Shown here: in pieces, positions 22,522-37,600 of the stretch
How positions within the stretch are numbered: position 1 is the stretch's first letter
Layout of the letters: each line of letters begins with the position of its first letter
Assembly (NCBI GenBank): GCA_026261815.1
Contig: JAMPIT010000862.1
Coordinates: 248,001-312,000, forward strand
Length of the DNA: 64,000 nucleotides
Reading direction: 5' to 3'
From: Monarcha castaneiventris obscurior
Lineage: Eukaryota > Chordata > Aves > Passeriformes > Monarchidae
The notes under the pieces: generated by a model
Databases searched by the model: none
The model's input: only the letters and a program-made list of their open reading frames with translations
Told to the model about the DNA's origin: nothing
Position numbers and translations under genes: made by a program

Positions 22522-25178
22522 ATTAAACCTTCAAGGTCTTGTAATGCTGTTTTTTTTCCTGTCTCTTTCACATAAGTCATACAAGCAAAACACTGAACAT
22601 TGCTATGCACATTCCCTGCTTGTAAGCAGCTGTCATTCACAATGCAGTATCTTCATGTCTGTCCCACTGTTTGTTTTGTTGGGTTTTCTTTGTTGGTGAT
22701 GTTTTGTTTGTTTTTCCAATTGATCACTTTTCATTGGAGGTAAAGATGTACTGAGGTGGAGATATGTTCCTCTTCTGTCATGATACTCTAATTCTTGTTT
22801 ATATTTATTTTTCCTTACATGCAAAAAGTGTGAAGAGTTGTTTTTTGACTTTCTATACCACCACAGCAAGATAGAGTGTATTGCTAGGGTGATGAAAGAG
22901 AAGATTTAAAAGAAACCGTGGAGGATGTGTTTGGGTGTCCTGCTTTGTGAAAGGAATGATACAACTGAATGTGGTGTCACTAAGTCTGTCTTTTAGTAAG
23001 GGATAATGTTTGGGGCAAGCTGGCTTGTTACTGGCTGAAACCCTTTTGTTGTAATTAAATGCAACTTGCTCCTTTTCCTGCTGTGTGTTTTCTTGTGAAC
23101 AGCTCTTGAACTTGTTTGAATGTGCTGGTGGCTGGTGGCTTAGCAGGAGACACTCAGTCTGTTCTGTTAAATAATGCATTGAGGTCTGGGAACATGAACA
23201 CTCTTGCTCAATTATTTTTTCATCTCAGGGATGTGTTTAAACATACTTGGGATTTTTTTGTGTGTCCTTTCTTTGAAAATACCTTTCATTCCCACATCTG
23301 TAGATACCAGTGGGTTTTTTAGACATTCCAGGGTTTCATGTCTACTTCACGTCTATTTTTATATCTAACCAGTCAGAGAGAAGTGTGCTGCCTGACTGAT
23401 TTGTTGTGAAATTCAAGTATTTTCTCAGTTGCACCATTAATATTGGCACTTGTGGGGAGGGGTGATCAGATGTGCTCACTCCTGTGATAATGCGATGTTT
23501 CTAGGGTGCTATTTGGGTTCCTTAGAACCACAGTCAGGTAAAATAACCTGAAACATGTAGCTGTTCTGGGTTTTTAGGATGATGAGGCCCCCAAGTTCTA
23601 CTGCTAAAGCATCTGATTTGATAAAGGGTCAATCCATTTCTAGAGAGCTGCATTATCAAGTTAAAAGAGCAAAATATTTGTAGTCTCCTGATGCATAATA
23701 GTCTTTCCTTGTTAAAAATAGAGGATTTCTTTTTCCAAGGACTGTGATTCCCACAGGATGTGGAGGAACCTAATGCAATCAGATTACTTGTGCTTGTGCT
23801 TTGACCATGGCTCTCTGAAGGAAGTAACCTCAGTCCCTTTTCTTGTGTTCAGAAAGCTTTATCTGTCCTGTGCCAAGCCTTCCTGTCCTGGCCTTTCCCA
23901 GCCAGCTCCCTGGGCTGGAGCCATACATGAATTCAGATGGGTTCCCTGCTCTTCCTCTTCACTGTTGCAGCTGCTGAAGCGTGGTCTTAATTTCTGGCAC
24001 GATTTATTTAACTTTTCCTCCTCTGGTGTTCATGGAGCAGCTGCAGCCTGAGTGGGTCTTCATGCAAGGGAGTGAGTCCTGCAGGAATGTGCCAGGGAGC
24101 CAGCAGCTATGGCAAGATAATTAACCCTCTTTTCCAAAGCATCTGGGATCCAGAAAAACAAATTAATCCTGGCAGGGGCAGTGTAGCCGTATTCAGAATT
24201 AAACACTGGAATGGGATTGTGGGATGGGGGATGGCTGAAGTTGGCAGTTGGAGCACAATGCAGGATGTAATTACTCAATTTCATATAAGCCAATATCTGT
24301 TTATTTTCTGTTTCCATCTTTTCTTTCCATTTGTGGTTTCATCTTTCTTCAAGCTACTAAAAAAATTAAATTAATTGTGCTCCATTCAAAATTCAAGTGG
24401 GTAGTAGTCAAATAAGCTTCTAGAAGCTATTAGAGTGCTTCTTACTGAAAATCCTAAATTTTCTGTCTCTTAGGCTGTTAATACAATAGACTTTGGATAT
24501 TTCAGGAAGCACAGTTTGTATTTAGGTGATGCTTTCTCTATCAGCAAAGTGCAAACTTCTTGCCATTTTAAACTGAATGGCATGGATGCAGGGATTTGCT
24601 TGTGATATAGATTATGCTTCTATTTTCTCCTCTGTTAACCACAGCACTGTAACTGCTAAATCAGATTAAATCACTGGGCTTTAGATAAGCATCCTGTCAA
24701 AAGGCTTCAGAAGTGTCTAAGAAATAGCCCGGTCAGACAGTGACCTGGTAATCTTTTTTTGAAGTTGCTGCATGGCTTCTGATTTAACCATGGTAACCTA
24801 AAACTTCAGCAGCTGGAGGTGGGAATCCCACTTACTGAACTTTTAGTTCTCTCATCTTCTTGGGGTGCACTTTAAATCCAAAACAAATTCCTGAGTTCTG
24901 AGGATAGAGCTCAAACTGGAATATTTTAGTTACACTTAAATATGTTCCCCTTGCCCAAGATTTCTGTGGCATTTTTCCATCTTTTTATTGCTGTATGGTC
25001 AAAGACTTGTCTGTGCCTTTCTAAGGATCCTTTTTATACCCCTAACTCTTCTTTTTTGTGTCCTTTTAATGTGAAGCTATGAGAGCTAACCAGAGGATTC
25101 CAGATTAGGACTGAACTATTGACTTATTTCAAAGTAACATGTTCTCTAGTCTTGCTTTTTTCAGCTACAGCTTTCATG

Positions 25179-25197
25179 TAATAATAATAATAATAAA
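25179..25197. repeat. TAA microsatellite
   Basis: Six consecutive TAA triplets are followed by an A run, in intergenic DNA. It is a short simple repeat, probably variable in length. Confidence 0.85.
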
Positions 25198-25600
25198 AAC
25201 AACCCTACCTGAAGTAGTCTCAAGGACAGGTTTCTCTCATGAAGAGAAATAAGGTGATAACACTTCACCAGGTCTTCAAGCATATGGACCCCAAGTTCAC
25301 AGCTGAGTGCAACACTGCTCATCTTGCTTTCTTCACCACAGGTAATAACACATCGTTTGTGTTTGAGTGCTGCTTCAGTCTGCCCCTGCCATTACCTCCA
25401 GTGCGCCCACTTTTGATGACCCTGGCATTGCAAAAAAAGAGAAGAAAAGAAATGGAGGTTTTCCTTTTTATCTCCCAAAGCTTCCAAATGAAGCTTGTTC
25501 TTCTGTCTTCTGCACATTTTGAAAATTCCCAAGAAATAGGGCAGGGATATTCAAGGATGCAAGGGACAACAGAAGCTAATCTTACTCTTTGAAACTATCA

Positions 25601-28600
25601 GGAAGAAAAGAGTTGTAGCTCCTGGCCTGAGCCTGCCAGCACAGCCTCCATTTTATGTTACTGCTGAAAGCAGACTCAGCTTTCCAGGAGCTCTGCTTTG
25701 TAAACCTTTCCAGAGAGCACCCGGCCAAGGACAAGCCTCCTTTCTCAGGGAGGCCAGAGCGGTTCCAAAGCCGGGATGGCGCTCGTTCATCTGCGGAATG
25801 TGCGTGGGGCGAGGCTCCCTGCTCCAAGGGGACACTTGTTCCTCTGCTGTGGCGTGCTGCCATCCCATCAGCCTTGGCAGGAGAGCATCCTGCACTAAGC
25901 TGCTCATCGCTGAATGTTTGAGAGGGGCTCGTCTTTAAACTGCTTAAGCAGCAGTCACTTTCCATGTGAAGCTGCTCTTAAGCCATTTTGCAAGCACTTA
26001 AGCTGCTCCTATCTTTTAGTCCTCTTGAGATGCTGATATTCCCCCTTTCCCCAGTCATGTGTGACTGCCTGTACCTTGCATTAGCCTCGTTCCTGTTGAA
26101 GACTCTGTAGATCAGTATTCCAAAGTGCCTGCTTTGAGTTGTGTGTGTGGTTTGAGCTTAGGCCTGCCAGCTCTGAGGTTGGCTCCTGAGCCAAGGAGGA
26201 TGGGAGTCTGCCCTGACACAAAAGAGCCCTAAAAACAAGTTGCCCAGTGCTCCAGGTTTCTCTGGGAGCTCAGACACTTGTCCACACTTGTCCTGTAGCT
26301 TGCTGAGGAGTCTGTTTAACTTTAGCAAAACACCCTGCTGATAACCCCGAGTCAGCCTTGTACCCAGGGCTGTGCAGCGCAGAGGCCAGGCTGATAACAG
26401 CTGCATTCTGCTTTGTGTCCTTTCCAAGTGCAGACCAAGTTCCCCTGCTGCAATCTGAGGAAGGGGTGGGTGGAGAGGCTGAGCTGTGTTCACCTGGGAG
26501 ATACCGTTCTTATCTGCTCTGTGAACGGGGAGCTGAGCAAAGGAGCAGGGGGAACATGAGCACACCTTTGGCTCTTGGCTGTGGCAGCAGCACAGAACAG
26601 ACTCCAATGTCTGTGCAGCTGGCCTGTAAAGCAGAGAAGCTTTCAGAGCCAGGCTGGTTGAGTTTACACACAGGTGTCTGGTAGATTGTCACAAAGTGGA
26701 ATTTATTTAAGCAGTTTAGATAGCTTTGGGCTTGGTTCAAGGTAGCTCTGTGGCACCTGGCTTGCACATGATGAATACATGCGGCCCAGGATCTTTGAGT
26801 TCCCTGTTTTCTTGCCAATTCCTCCTGGTTTCCTGATGAAATGGAGCAGCTCGCCCCTGCAGTGTGCCCATGCAGCTTCCTTGACCTTGGGGATTGCACT
26901 GGTCCTCACAGGTACACAGCCAAGTGCCTGTCCTTGTCCTCCCACAAGTCCATGGGGGAATGTCACTGGACTGGCTGTGCATTGTGTGGAGCTGACATGG
27001 AATAACCTACCCATGCCTGGGTTTTGCCTGCTGGGCTTTGTAACACCAGGGGGTACCAGTTTCTGCCAGGAATCTGGTGAGAGTGAGCAGATGAGCACAG
27101 TGAAGTATAAGGCAGCTATGGCCACAAAGACATTTATGAACTACTTTTCTGCAGACCTTTCACAACAGACCTCTGCCTCTCCTCCCTCTCCGGGTTCCTT
27201 TCAGGGCCTATAGTTCTGCCTATGAATAAATGATACAATATTTTAGAAAAGAATGAAAAAATGGCCTTAGATGATGTGTAGTCACAAATTCCCTTTATGC
27301 CAGGCACAGCCCGGGTGATAAAATCCTGGGTTGCCCTGTTTATATGAAATACAGAAGGCTGCCATGGAGGAAAGGGCCGGGTCCTTCAGGACCAAGCACC
27401 TGCAGCTCTGCTGTTGTCAGGTTTCTGCAGCATTTTACCCGATTTGCATCTCTGGACCAGACACCTGATCATCTGAAATGCTTCCTGGCTTCCACTCAAC
27501 TTACTTTCCTGTCAATTGAAGCAGGAAACTTACTATGTCAAAGTAGCAGGCATAGATGATATTGTTGATATTGTTGTTATTTCTTCCAGGTCTGCAGCTG
27601 TCGCCTTCCCTGCCTCCCTGTGATGGGCTGAGTTAGCAAAGAGGAAGCTCCCCTGTGGGCCTGTCCTGGCTAACAGCAATGCTGGGCCACTATTCCCCAG
27701 GGCTAAGTGTCCTCCAGGGAGAAAATCAGGCACAACTGTAATTTTGGAGCTTGTAACCAGGAGAATCAGGAGACAGAGGCCAATACTTTTATGTTTCTGT
27801 TCGTATCCAGGCTTTGGGTTTGTCTGGTGCTTCACAGGGAACAGGGGCTGGAGAACAGGGGCAGTGGGTCCTGCTGTTTCCTCCCACGGATCCAGACTGG
27901 GGGCTCTGGGGCAGAGCTGGCAGGGAGCAGGGCAGAGCCTGCCCTGCTGGCAGGGGACAGCAGGTGGCAGCAAAAAATCCACGTCCCTTGGCTCCGAGTT
28001 CAGCGCGTGTGTTGGCTCCTGCTCAACTGGGGACAGTGAAATCTTAGACAAACTCTCTGAAGTAGATCTGACACGGCTTTTGGTTCGTGCTCGAGGGCTG
28101 TTTGAGGTCATGGGATGCTGTCCTGCAGCATCGGCACTGGATCACTGTCAAGGACCTGCCAGGATGTGCAGAATGACTCCCAGGTGCTTGAGTTTGGACT
28201 CTCATTCAACCAGAATGGCCACTCCAGAATTTGCTGGGCCACGTGTGAGTGAGGAGAGAGACTGTGCAGGGCACAGCCAAGGGCAGCAAGCAGAGATGTG
28301 GCTGAGCACAGCTGTGCTTTGCAGAGGGCAGCATGTAAGGTTGCTTCTGCAGAGACCCATCCTTGACTTTGGAATCTCCTCTGGGTTACCCAGAGGCATC
28401 CAAGCTGGAAAACTGAATGTCTGAATCTCTCCTGCAGTCTTACCAGCTCTGGGGTGTGAGCTAAGACATCTCTGCAACCCTTTTCCTAAGAGCAGCATTG
28501 CGAAAGAGCCCCACTAGATAATCCAGAAACCTCAGTTTGATTCCACTTGTGTAAGCAATTTATGGGGCAAGAGGTGATATTTCATCCCTCCTCCTTGAGG

Positions 28601-31600
28601 GAGCTGGTGTGCTTCTGAACATGTGCAAATGCGTTTGATACTTCAATAAGACTGGATAAATGGCAGCCTGGCTTAGGAAGAACAGATCTTGCAAGACAAG
28701 TGTGATTGCTTCCACTGGGGACAGAATGGAAAAGGATCCAACAACCAAAGATGTGAGCAATGCTACTCCTGAGGAGTAGTAATTAAATAAATGCAATGAG
28801 GCAGTGAAAGGCATGAAGAAGTGACTGCCACAGCAGCATAGGTGGCGCTCAGAGGGTCCCCTGTGGGGTGAGACATCTGCCTCAAAGGGCTCAGAAAAGA
28901 GATGCAGGGAGCCTGCACGTTTACCTGGAGAAGGTGGGACTGGGTCCCATTCCCTTTCCTCCTGATCTTCCTCCGGGCTCTGCTTGTCCCACTTCTCATG
29001 GTGGGGGCACCAAGGAAATACTGGCAGAGGTGGGGCTGTGTCTGTGTCCCTGGCTCCTGCCTGGCTGCTGGATGGTGCCACTCCTGAGCCATGCCCTGCG
29101 GGCTCTGTCTGGAGCTCACCCCCACACAGGGAGCAGCAAGCCTTGCCTGCCTGATGAGCTCTCTGGTGGCTTTTTTCAAGGAGGAGCCTGTTTCCAGATG
29201 GTCACAAGGTACAGACACCCCCTCTCATCACACACAAGGCAGGAGATGAGAGCTGGGTTTCTGGAAGGATGCTGAGACCATAGGGTGTGTCTGTGGAGGG
29301 TGCTTCAGGGACCTCACTGCCGCTGTCACATTGGCAAAACAAGTGGGAGGTTCAAAAGGGACACTGGGGTGGGAGGGAGAGGCCGTGGGCACATTTTTCC
29401 ATAAGGATGAGTTGCAGAAGGAAGACACAGGTGAAGGGGGAAGCACTAACACTGGTGGAGGCTGCTCTGGGCCAAAGCAGGAGCTGGGCAAAGTCTTGAT
29501 CCTGCCAGCCATGTGCTGTCAAGCTCTGGCTGTTCTCTGGACTCCCTAGTGTTATCTTCACTCCTGGGAGAGGATGGGGGCAGCTTCAAACTTGGAGACA
29601 GTCCACTTCTACCCAGAACAAAACAGTTGTTTTGATACTATGTCAACCATGCTGGTTATTTTGGGAATTTTCCACCTTCTTTTTGTTTTCTGTCCTCATT
29701 ACACGTAATAAAAATTGGCTTTAGATGGGGTTTCGGAACAGGAATGTTGCAACAGTTGTACAGCAGCTGCATAGCAGTGCCTGTTGGAAAGCCACTCCTT
29801 TGCCCTCCCTTCTTGGCTTCAGCTGGGCTTGTTCCTGCCATGCTTTCCTTCTGGATTTGCTCCTGTTGGGTTTTCCTTTTGTTTATGCTCCCTTCTTTCA
29901 GGCTGGGGCACGTGTTTCCAAGGGTCAGCCTAGAGCCAGAGGTCACAGTCTTTGGTGTTCAAATTTAGCCATGGACTTTATAACACTTGTGGGGAGAAGA
30001 ACCAGCTGTGGTTTGGCATTTTTGGCAGCCCCCTGTCTCCAGACTCTGGGCCGCTGTCTGTGCTGTCCTTGCAGGGGACAGGAGAGGAGTAGACTGAAAA
30101 TGCAGGGCAGTTGCTGGCATTCCCACTCCCACAGCTGTGTCAGGCACTGAACACCACGGTTCTTGTCCTGCTGGCCTGGGGGAGACCTGGGGGCCGGGAT
30201 CTTGGCCTGTTCCATGCCAGGACACCCCTGCTCCGTGTGACATGGGGAACACCCCTGCCCTGCAGCGTGGCCGGCTGTCCTTGGGTGTGAAAGCGCTGCT
30301 GGATCTGTGTGATCAGATGGCAAAAGCCACTGTGAGCCCCTGCCCTTTGAGCAGGGTAGAAACTCCAGCTCACAGACAGCTGGAGGAGCAGCCTGGTAAA
30401 CACAGCCACGTGAGCGTGTGATAAGGGAGCACTTGCCCCCGACGCACTCCTTGGGCACACCCTTTGCCCAGAGCTGTTCCCCGCCCTGCCTTATGGCGAG
30501 CGAGCTGTGGTCCTTCACCCCCGGCCTCCTGCGCTGCCTCCCGGGCAGGTTTGCTGCCAGCTCTGCTTTCCTACTGAGGCAAAGTGCAAGGCACGTCTTG
30601 CATCACTCAGGGGGGTGAGGGCCAGGCAGGGCTGTCCCTGCCAGCAGCAGCACTGCAGGCACCGGGCATGCACAGGAGGCTTTAAAGATCCAAGGACCTG
30701 CTCCCATCCAGTTCCCCATTGCCTGCAAATGAAGTAGGATAGCTTTGAACAATCAAAATATCCCAAGCAAATGGAAGCTGCTTTATCCAGCTGAGATTTG
30801 TCTCCTCCAAGGGGAGGACAATTTGCCTTTGCCAAAATGTTTTCTGCATTAAAGGCCTGGCTCACCTCTCAGTGGAAGCACTGGCATCTTGTGTCACCTG
30901 TTTGTAAGGCAGCTTTGAAGTTACCTGTTTATGTGACCTATTAAAAATACATTAATGTGCCTTCTTATTCTTTTCTTCCCTGCCAAGGGCTTGGTCAGAC
31001 ATGGTTTCGGGTGAGCTGTGAGAGCTGGTTGCTGCTGAAGGGTGCAGAGGGGTCAGACACGGCAGCAGTTTCCAGGCTCAGTGTGGGCTCTGCAGGAACA
31101 CCGCTGTGCCTGGCTGCACACCCTCTCCCAGTGCTGGCACACACAGACCTCAGGCACAGCACCCTGCTCTTCAGAGAGCATCACACCCCTCTAGCCCCCT
31201 GGTTAATGGTTAGACCCACACTGCAGCAGCTGCCTCCCTGGCTCAGCTGTGGAAAGAGTCGCAGATTTTAAATATTGGATTTTCTGATCCTGCCCTTTGG
31301 ACTTATTTTGCTGTGGCTGTTGGTAAACTGTGCGCTCCTAAGCTCAGGCTGCTGTGAAATCCTCTCTGGACTGCTGCATGCCTAAGCAGGTACATCTTGG
31401 TGAGTTGTACAGGAGCAGTGTCCAATAGAAGTTGGCACATATGGCTCAAGGCAGGAGCCTGATTTTGGTTCAGTTTGGTGTAGAATTGCCTCCCAAAGAA
31501 AGTGCTGGTGAGAAGGGGCCTGTGGAGGTCTCAGATTCAGCCAAGCTTTGGAGCAGGATTGTTGCCAAAGCTGGGTCAGAGCAGCTAAGGCTGGAAAACA

Positions 31601-34600
31601 CGAAAGGATGGAAACCCCTCCGCTCTGGGTCCATGTCCCAGGGCTGCACCACCCTTCCAGGGAAGGAGCTTTTCCTAACACCCTGTCTGAACCAGCCAGG
31701 CTGACATACCTGCTGGAAAGACTTTGGCTTCATCTCCCTCTAAGTCACTGTAGACTTCTGCTAAATCACCCCAACCTCCGCTCCTTCACATCTAATCTAG
31801 CCAGCTGTCTCCACCTCTCCCTGTAGGCAATGTCCCCTGACCTCAACCAGCCCGGTGGCCCTGCTAGTCCTCTCCAGCTTGCAGCAGATCCATGCTCATC
31901 CTGAAGGGGCTGTTCACACCCACCAAGTTCTGCTGAAAGGGAATGCTTAAAGCCAGGACGTGCTGAAGTCAAGCTCAGAAACAAGCTCCTTGTTGTGTCT
32001 GCTCCAATAAGGCTTCAGGAGAAGCTGGTTTTGATAGATTTCTGAATGAGATGAGCCTGAGCCTGCTGGCACGTGCCCAGCACTGATAAGCAAGGCCTGC
32101 CCATGTCCATTTCCTTGCACCACTGCTGCATCCTCCTGACCACTGAGGGCTACAGGCCACTGCCTGTCTCCTCAGCCCCATGGAAGAGCAACACAGGTCG
32201 GGGACATCAGCAGCACGAGGCTGGTGTGTCCTGAGTTCTGGACTATTCAGAGTAGCAGACACCTCTCCACTGCCTCCTGGGCACTGTCCACCCCTTCTGG
32301 AATAGGTCCAAGGGGTTCAGCTGCTCCCAGATTCCAGAGGCAGTGTGGCTGGAACCCAGAGGAGCTGTTGGAGCTGTCTTGCCCTGCTCAAGGCCAGCTC
32401 ATCCATCTTCACCTTGCTGGCACAGCTCACTCTGAATGGAGGGGTGAGTGTAGCGCTTCACTTAGATGGATTGCAGGGAGCAGAGGGACTTTGCAGGGTC
32501 ATCTTGGGCACTTCAGCAGGATCTGGACTCCAAACCTGAGCCTTTGTGGAACATTAGACTCCTTCCTCTTTCCCCTTCTGTGGGACTGAGATGTGCTGGG
32601 CAGCCCATTCCTGCCCAGAGCTACCTGGTCCCCACAGATCACTCATCTCTGAAGGATGGTGTCAGATGCCTAAGGCTGCTCCTCTGAGGTCTGAAAGATT
32701 AGACTGGAAGTTTTATGGGTGGGAGATGTCCCAGGGCTGAGGTCAGAGACAGAAATGTAATGTCTGCCCTGCTCTGTTATACAATCCGCTGTTAAATAAT
32801 CACTCGGGGTCACTGCGCCTGCCAGGCCACTGCAGCTGGCAGTGGGGCTGCTGGAAAAACAGGATCAGTGTCCACCAGACAAGAAGGAGAAGAAGGAAAA
32901 GCAGTAACACATGTCTGGGCAGTCCCATGCTCAGACCCTTCCCAGCCTTGGGGTTCCTCATTGCAAAGAATTTTCAGTGCCAGAGGCACTCTCAAGGACA
33001 CAGCCTGTTTGTAGGATGGTCGCAGTGGGGATAGGGCTTTGGCCGCGGTGAGGAAAGGCTGGTGTTTGTCTGTGGGATGCTGTGGCTTGAGGTGTGCGAG
33101 CAGGGAACTGTGCCTGCACTGGGTCTCCACTGGATCTGGGCAAGGAAGAGACCAGCATCCATCTAGCACAGCTCTGTGCCCCCAGCCCATGACTCCTCTC
33201 TGCATTTCCTAAACCTGCAGTGGAGCCAAGGCTGGGGCAGAGCCGTGGCCTGCCATGAGCTGCTGACCAGCCCATAGGGGTTGGGCCAGTGCCACAGCCG
33301 GGCTGTGTTGCCCACTGTGGACTGACACCCATTTAACAGCGCTGTGTTAATGATTTCAAAGGTGCTGCAGAAGAAAGTAGCTGAACTGGGCACTTGGAGG
33401 ACATCAGGGAACCTGTGGGAATGGCTGCTGGTGACCTGTGTTGGCTGCAAATAAGCAGTCACTTGAGAGAGCTGGATGATTTTCCCTAGGAGATACAGGC
33501 CAAGTCCTGGAAAAGAAACCACGCTGGTGGAGAAAGCTCACAAAGCAAAGCTGGGAAGCAGCCACACTGCACTCAGAGCCTGAGCATCACTGCCCTGGGA
33601 TTCCTGTCCTCGAGCACGCATTTACAGCTAGCTAGCCTACTTCTGCTGGGTAATTTCTTCCTAATAAGGGGTTTTGGCAGGTGGCTGTGCTCCCCTGAGG
33701 GTGAGGGAGAGCAGCTCAGTACAAACAACAAACTGGTGTGGGGCAGGGCGAGTTCCTTTTGGTTTAACTCAGAGGGTGGCTGTGAAATAGAAATGCTGGG
33801 GGATGACTGGATGGCTCTGAGGAAGCTTGAGGCATCCCTTACTTGGATTTGCCGCCTGTGATCAGGGAGGCATTCTGGCTTAATGCAGCTGTTTTGTTAA
33901 TTTAATCCCACTTGATTTTCCTTTACACTTTCCCAAATGTTTTAAGCTATTCTTTGTTGTGCTCACCCACTTTTTAATCTGAGGTCAAATGATTGGATCT
34001 TAATCCCTGGATCTGAAATGAATTTGCCTTTTGGTTTCCAACCCTCTGCTACAGCCAGGCTTGCTGTCTCCCTCTTCTTCTCTCATTATTTCTCTGTTTC
34101 TTGCAAGTTAACGTTACTTGAGAAGAACAAAACAGGTGATGCCCCCTGATTAATATTTCCAAACAATTTTACGTTTTTCCTTGTGATGAGTCCCTGGAGC
34201 CTTTTTTGTCAAATTACCTAAATGTGATCATAGCCAGTGCAATACTGTGCTTTTTGCAGCTGACTGGGTGCACAGAGACAGCTGCCATGGAGTGATCATA
34301 CAGGACAGCACCTAAATCCATTGTACAAACTCCCTGGAGGAGAAGGGGTGGGACAGCCTCTGAATCTGATTCACAAATCCAAAAATGACAGGATGCTGAT
34401 CTCAGCCCCACCCTGTGGGTTTTACTAAAACTTGGTTTCTCATTTCATTGCAATTGTCCTGTGCTGCAAGTTCCCTGCTCAAAAGTATGCAAAAATTCTT
34501 GGAGGAAGACTAAATACAATTTTTCAACAGCTTATTCTAGATTTTATTGAGAAGAGACGAAATCTAATTAAATTCACAAATTAATCCAGCCAGATTAAAT

Positions 34601-37600
34601 GGCACATTCTACTTTGTGTCCTTAGCTTGGCCCAAGGGCCAGACTGAACCTACAAACACAGGCCACAGAACTGGTCTTGCTCTTCGTGTCTAGACTTTGC
34701 TTCAGTACCTGAGACTGGATCCAGACAGTTTCATTGAGGTGCTAAGGATCACAACCGAGATCCAGGCCTGACTGGGAGCACAGGAGTGATCCCAGCCCTG
34801 AAGGGTGCTGCTGCCCCAGGTTCCCTCTCGTAAGCCCATGGCGCTGATGGGGGAAGCTCAGGTCCCTGCCTCACCTGGGTTTCCTGGATGCTGCCATCAC
34901 TGGGTCTCAGGCCAGCTCCTGCTGGCAGCTACCCTGTCTTTGAGGTGCCCGAGTTCTTGGCAAGGTAGCCTGTGCTAGTCCAAATCTTCTCCTGAGCTGG
35001 GTACAGTGAGCTGTGACCCTGTGGCTAAACAACATCCAAACCCATCCTACCCTGATAGAGCCATGGGCTAATGCAGCCTCATCCAAGGGTGTGTGTGTGA
35101 CCCTGTGTTGGAGGGATTTGCCTTCCAGAAAAGGACAATGAGAGCTGCAAGTCAGATTCTGCTGTGGGAATTCAGCAGCATTCTCTTAAGCACAACTCAT
35201 CTCTATGCAGCTAGTCTGGACTTGCATGGAAAACAAGCATGTGAAACCCTGGGAATAAACCACCTACTTCCTTGTGAGGACCTGTGAGCCTCACCCAGCA
35301 AGCCAGTCATGTAGCTGCAAAGGATGCAAATAAACTCTGCTGTGAAATTAACACCCTTTGTATGCCAGGGCAATCATTCCTAACCCCACATGCAACCAGG
35401 AGCCAGGCCTGCCTGCACGGGGCTCAATTCCAAACACCGTCCCCAGGTTTAAAGCTGTGCCATTTGCCTCAAATCAGGATCATATGGTGATGCTTTGCTC
35501 CATATGGGAGGAGCTGGCTTGTGATATGAGAGATCAGTTATGCTGCAAGGACAAATATCCTCTTCTAAAAGCCACAGCCAGTGCTGATAGGAGTGTTTGC
35601 TAGTAAATACCTGCAGCACACTAAGCTAAACCAGTCTGATGTTATTACATTAAAGAATGAAATGTCTGTGCAGCATTCTTCCTAGTGAGACTCCAAACTG
35701 TCACTGAGGCCTCTGCGATGGTGGAGTACTTTCCATCCCAAATTGTCCCTGGTAGCCTGATTTTTGCATGCTGCACCATGCAGACAAAGCACTGGTAGTA
35801 CAGGCTGAAGCACAGTCACTGATCATACGGGGACTCCTCCTCCCTTGAGCCCTGCTGTTTGTACCAGAAAAACAGACACAGCTCTTGGAGGGAGCTGTGT
35901 GGCTTCAGGGGCTGGTGAGATTATCTCTGCAAGACGTTTGATGGGTGTCACTGTGACAGCTGGAGCAATTCTTCTTTTTCTAGGACAAGAGGTTTGGAAG
36001 ATAGAGTCTGGGGGTGTGGGAAAGCTCTTTCTCTGTGGTGGCCTTGATGGCCTAAAGGGTCATTTGGAAATGACACCAAGGGGATCCAAGCCCGAGAGTG
36101 CTTCTCATTTTTAGAGATGCAGAGCATCTGCAGGTGGGTAAGCAGAGCTGGCCTCCAGGTGAGGCTGGAAGCAACGTGCTGGCTGTAGACAGGGGCATCC
36201 CTGCAGTGGGGCAGCCCTGGGGTTTGCAGGCATCCTGGCACTCCAAGCAGCACTGCAGCCTCCACAGGAGTCAGTATCTAAGCCAGACTTTAAAAGCAGC
36301 CTCGTCTTGTGCTGTTGCATAAGAGCGAGCTGGAAATCACACCGTGTTTATACAGACTGAAATGACAGGACTCCGCTTGAGCAAACGCTTGCAATGAAAG
36401 CCCCAGCTGGCTATGGAGCTTCGCTTCCGGGAGCAGAAGAAAACCACTTAGCCATTTAATCCTTTGAAGACTTCAGTCACCCTGATAAGATGTAGACAGG
36501 GCAGGACAAGGGAGATGGCTTCCATGTAGCCTCCCCGGGCAGGTTGTGTCCCACCACCCCAGAGAACCCCCATAACATGTACCACACAGGCCAGCGTGGC
36601 TCCTGAGCCTGCCCACTGCCCTTTCCCCGGCTGTGACACAGTCCCTCGATTTAAACCCTTAATCCTGGGAAGGTTGTGCAATAACTCCTTCAGGCTGAGA
36701 ACGGATTATGCCCGTTTCAAAGGTATTTGACACTCTGGCTGCACCGGGAGAGCCCAATCAACCGGCCCAACCTCTCCTGCAAGTGCACCTGCAGGCAATT
36801 CTTGCAGCTGGTGCCTAGCAACTTGCTCTGAGCTGCTCTCATGGCTAAAATTCAATGTTATTTCAGTGTTCCTCCCCAGAGGAGCAGGTCCTGGGTCAGT
36901 ATCAGGGAAGAATGAGACATTTACCACTCAGTTCGCTGTGAATTAGTGGTATGGGAGGGGCTGCTTTCTCTCTCTTGAGCACGTGTCCTGCAGCCAGCTA
37001 AAAAGGCATCTCCTATCAGCATGTGGGAGAGCTTCAGATTCAGGAGATGTAACAAAATGCTGTTTTCTCCTCCTAACCAATTTGTTTTCTGCTCCCAAAT
37101 GCCCCTGCTTTCTTGGAGTTCTCTGCAGAAGAACGAGGCTTGGATTCATGCCGTGTCTCACCTTGGCTTTGCTTGTGTGAGCCCCAGGTTATGCAAACAC
37201 ACACAGGTAGCTACAAGCTCGGGGCTGTGCTGAGCACTCTCTAATGACGCACAGCAACTTTTAGATCGCCTGTGTGACAAATGAAGGCAGCCCTGAATAT
37301 GAGAGAGATGCCCTTGGGAAATGGCGAGCACCAGAAAAAAATGCATAGGAAACCAAGATTGCCTGTTTACGGGGCTGAGGTCTTTGCCGGGTGGTGAGGC
37401 AAACATCAACCAACCGGGGCAGGACCGAGCAGCGTGTTCCTGCATGTGGGCAGGGCAAAGGAATGGGTGCTGGGAAGAGGGAGCCAACGGGAGGATCCAG
37501 CTGCAGAGTGGGCAGGGGCTCGGGGAGCAGCACATCCTCCAGCGCCAGCTGGCACTGAGCAGAGGGAGGAGCGCTCCAGCTGGAAGAGGTGGGAAGCTGT

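Larger units (their letters stand above)
20046..25600. other. AT-rich intergenic or extended 3' UTR sequence
   Basis: No coding exon is recognisable here. The first 2.5 kb is AT-rich with ATTTA-like and T-rich elements and could be distal HNRNPLL 3' UTR. Short open frames occur on both strands but none has codon structure, splice sites in phase or family motifs. A TAA microsatellite lies at 25179-25197. Confidence 0.6.

Noticed and set aside
31735..31940. Possible ancient minus-strand CR1 remnant (TAGTCCTCTCCAGCTTGCAG and neighbours)
   Set aside because: Resemblance is limited to short words and no diagnostic CR1 block could be followed, so it is not called.
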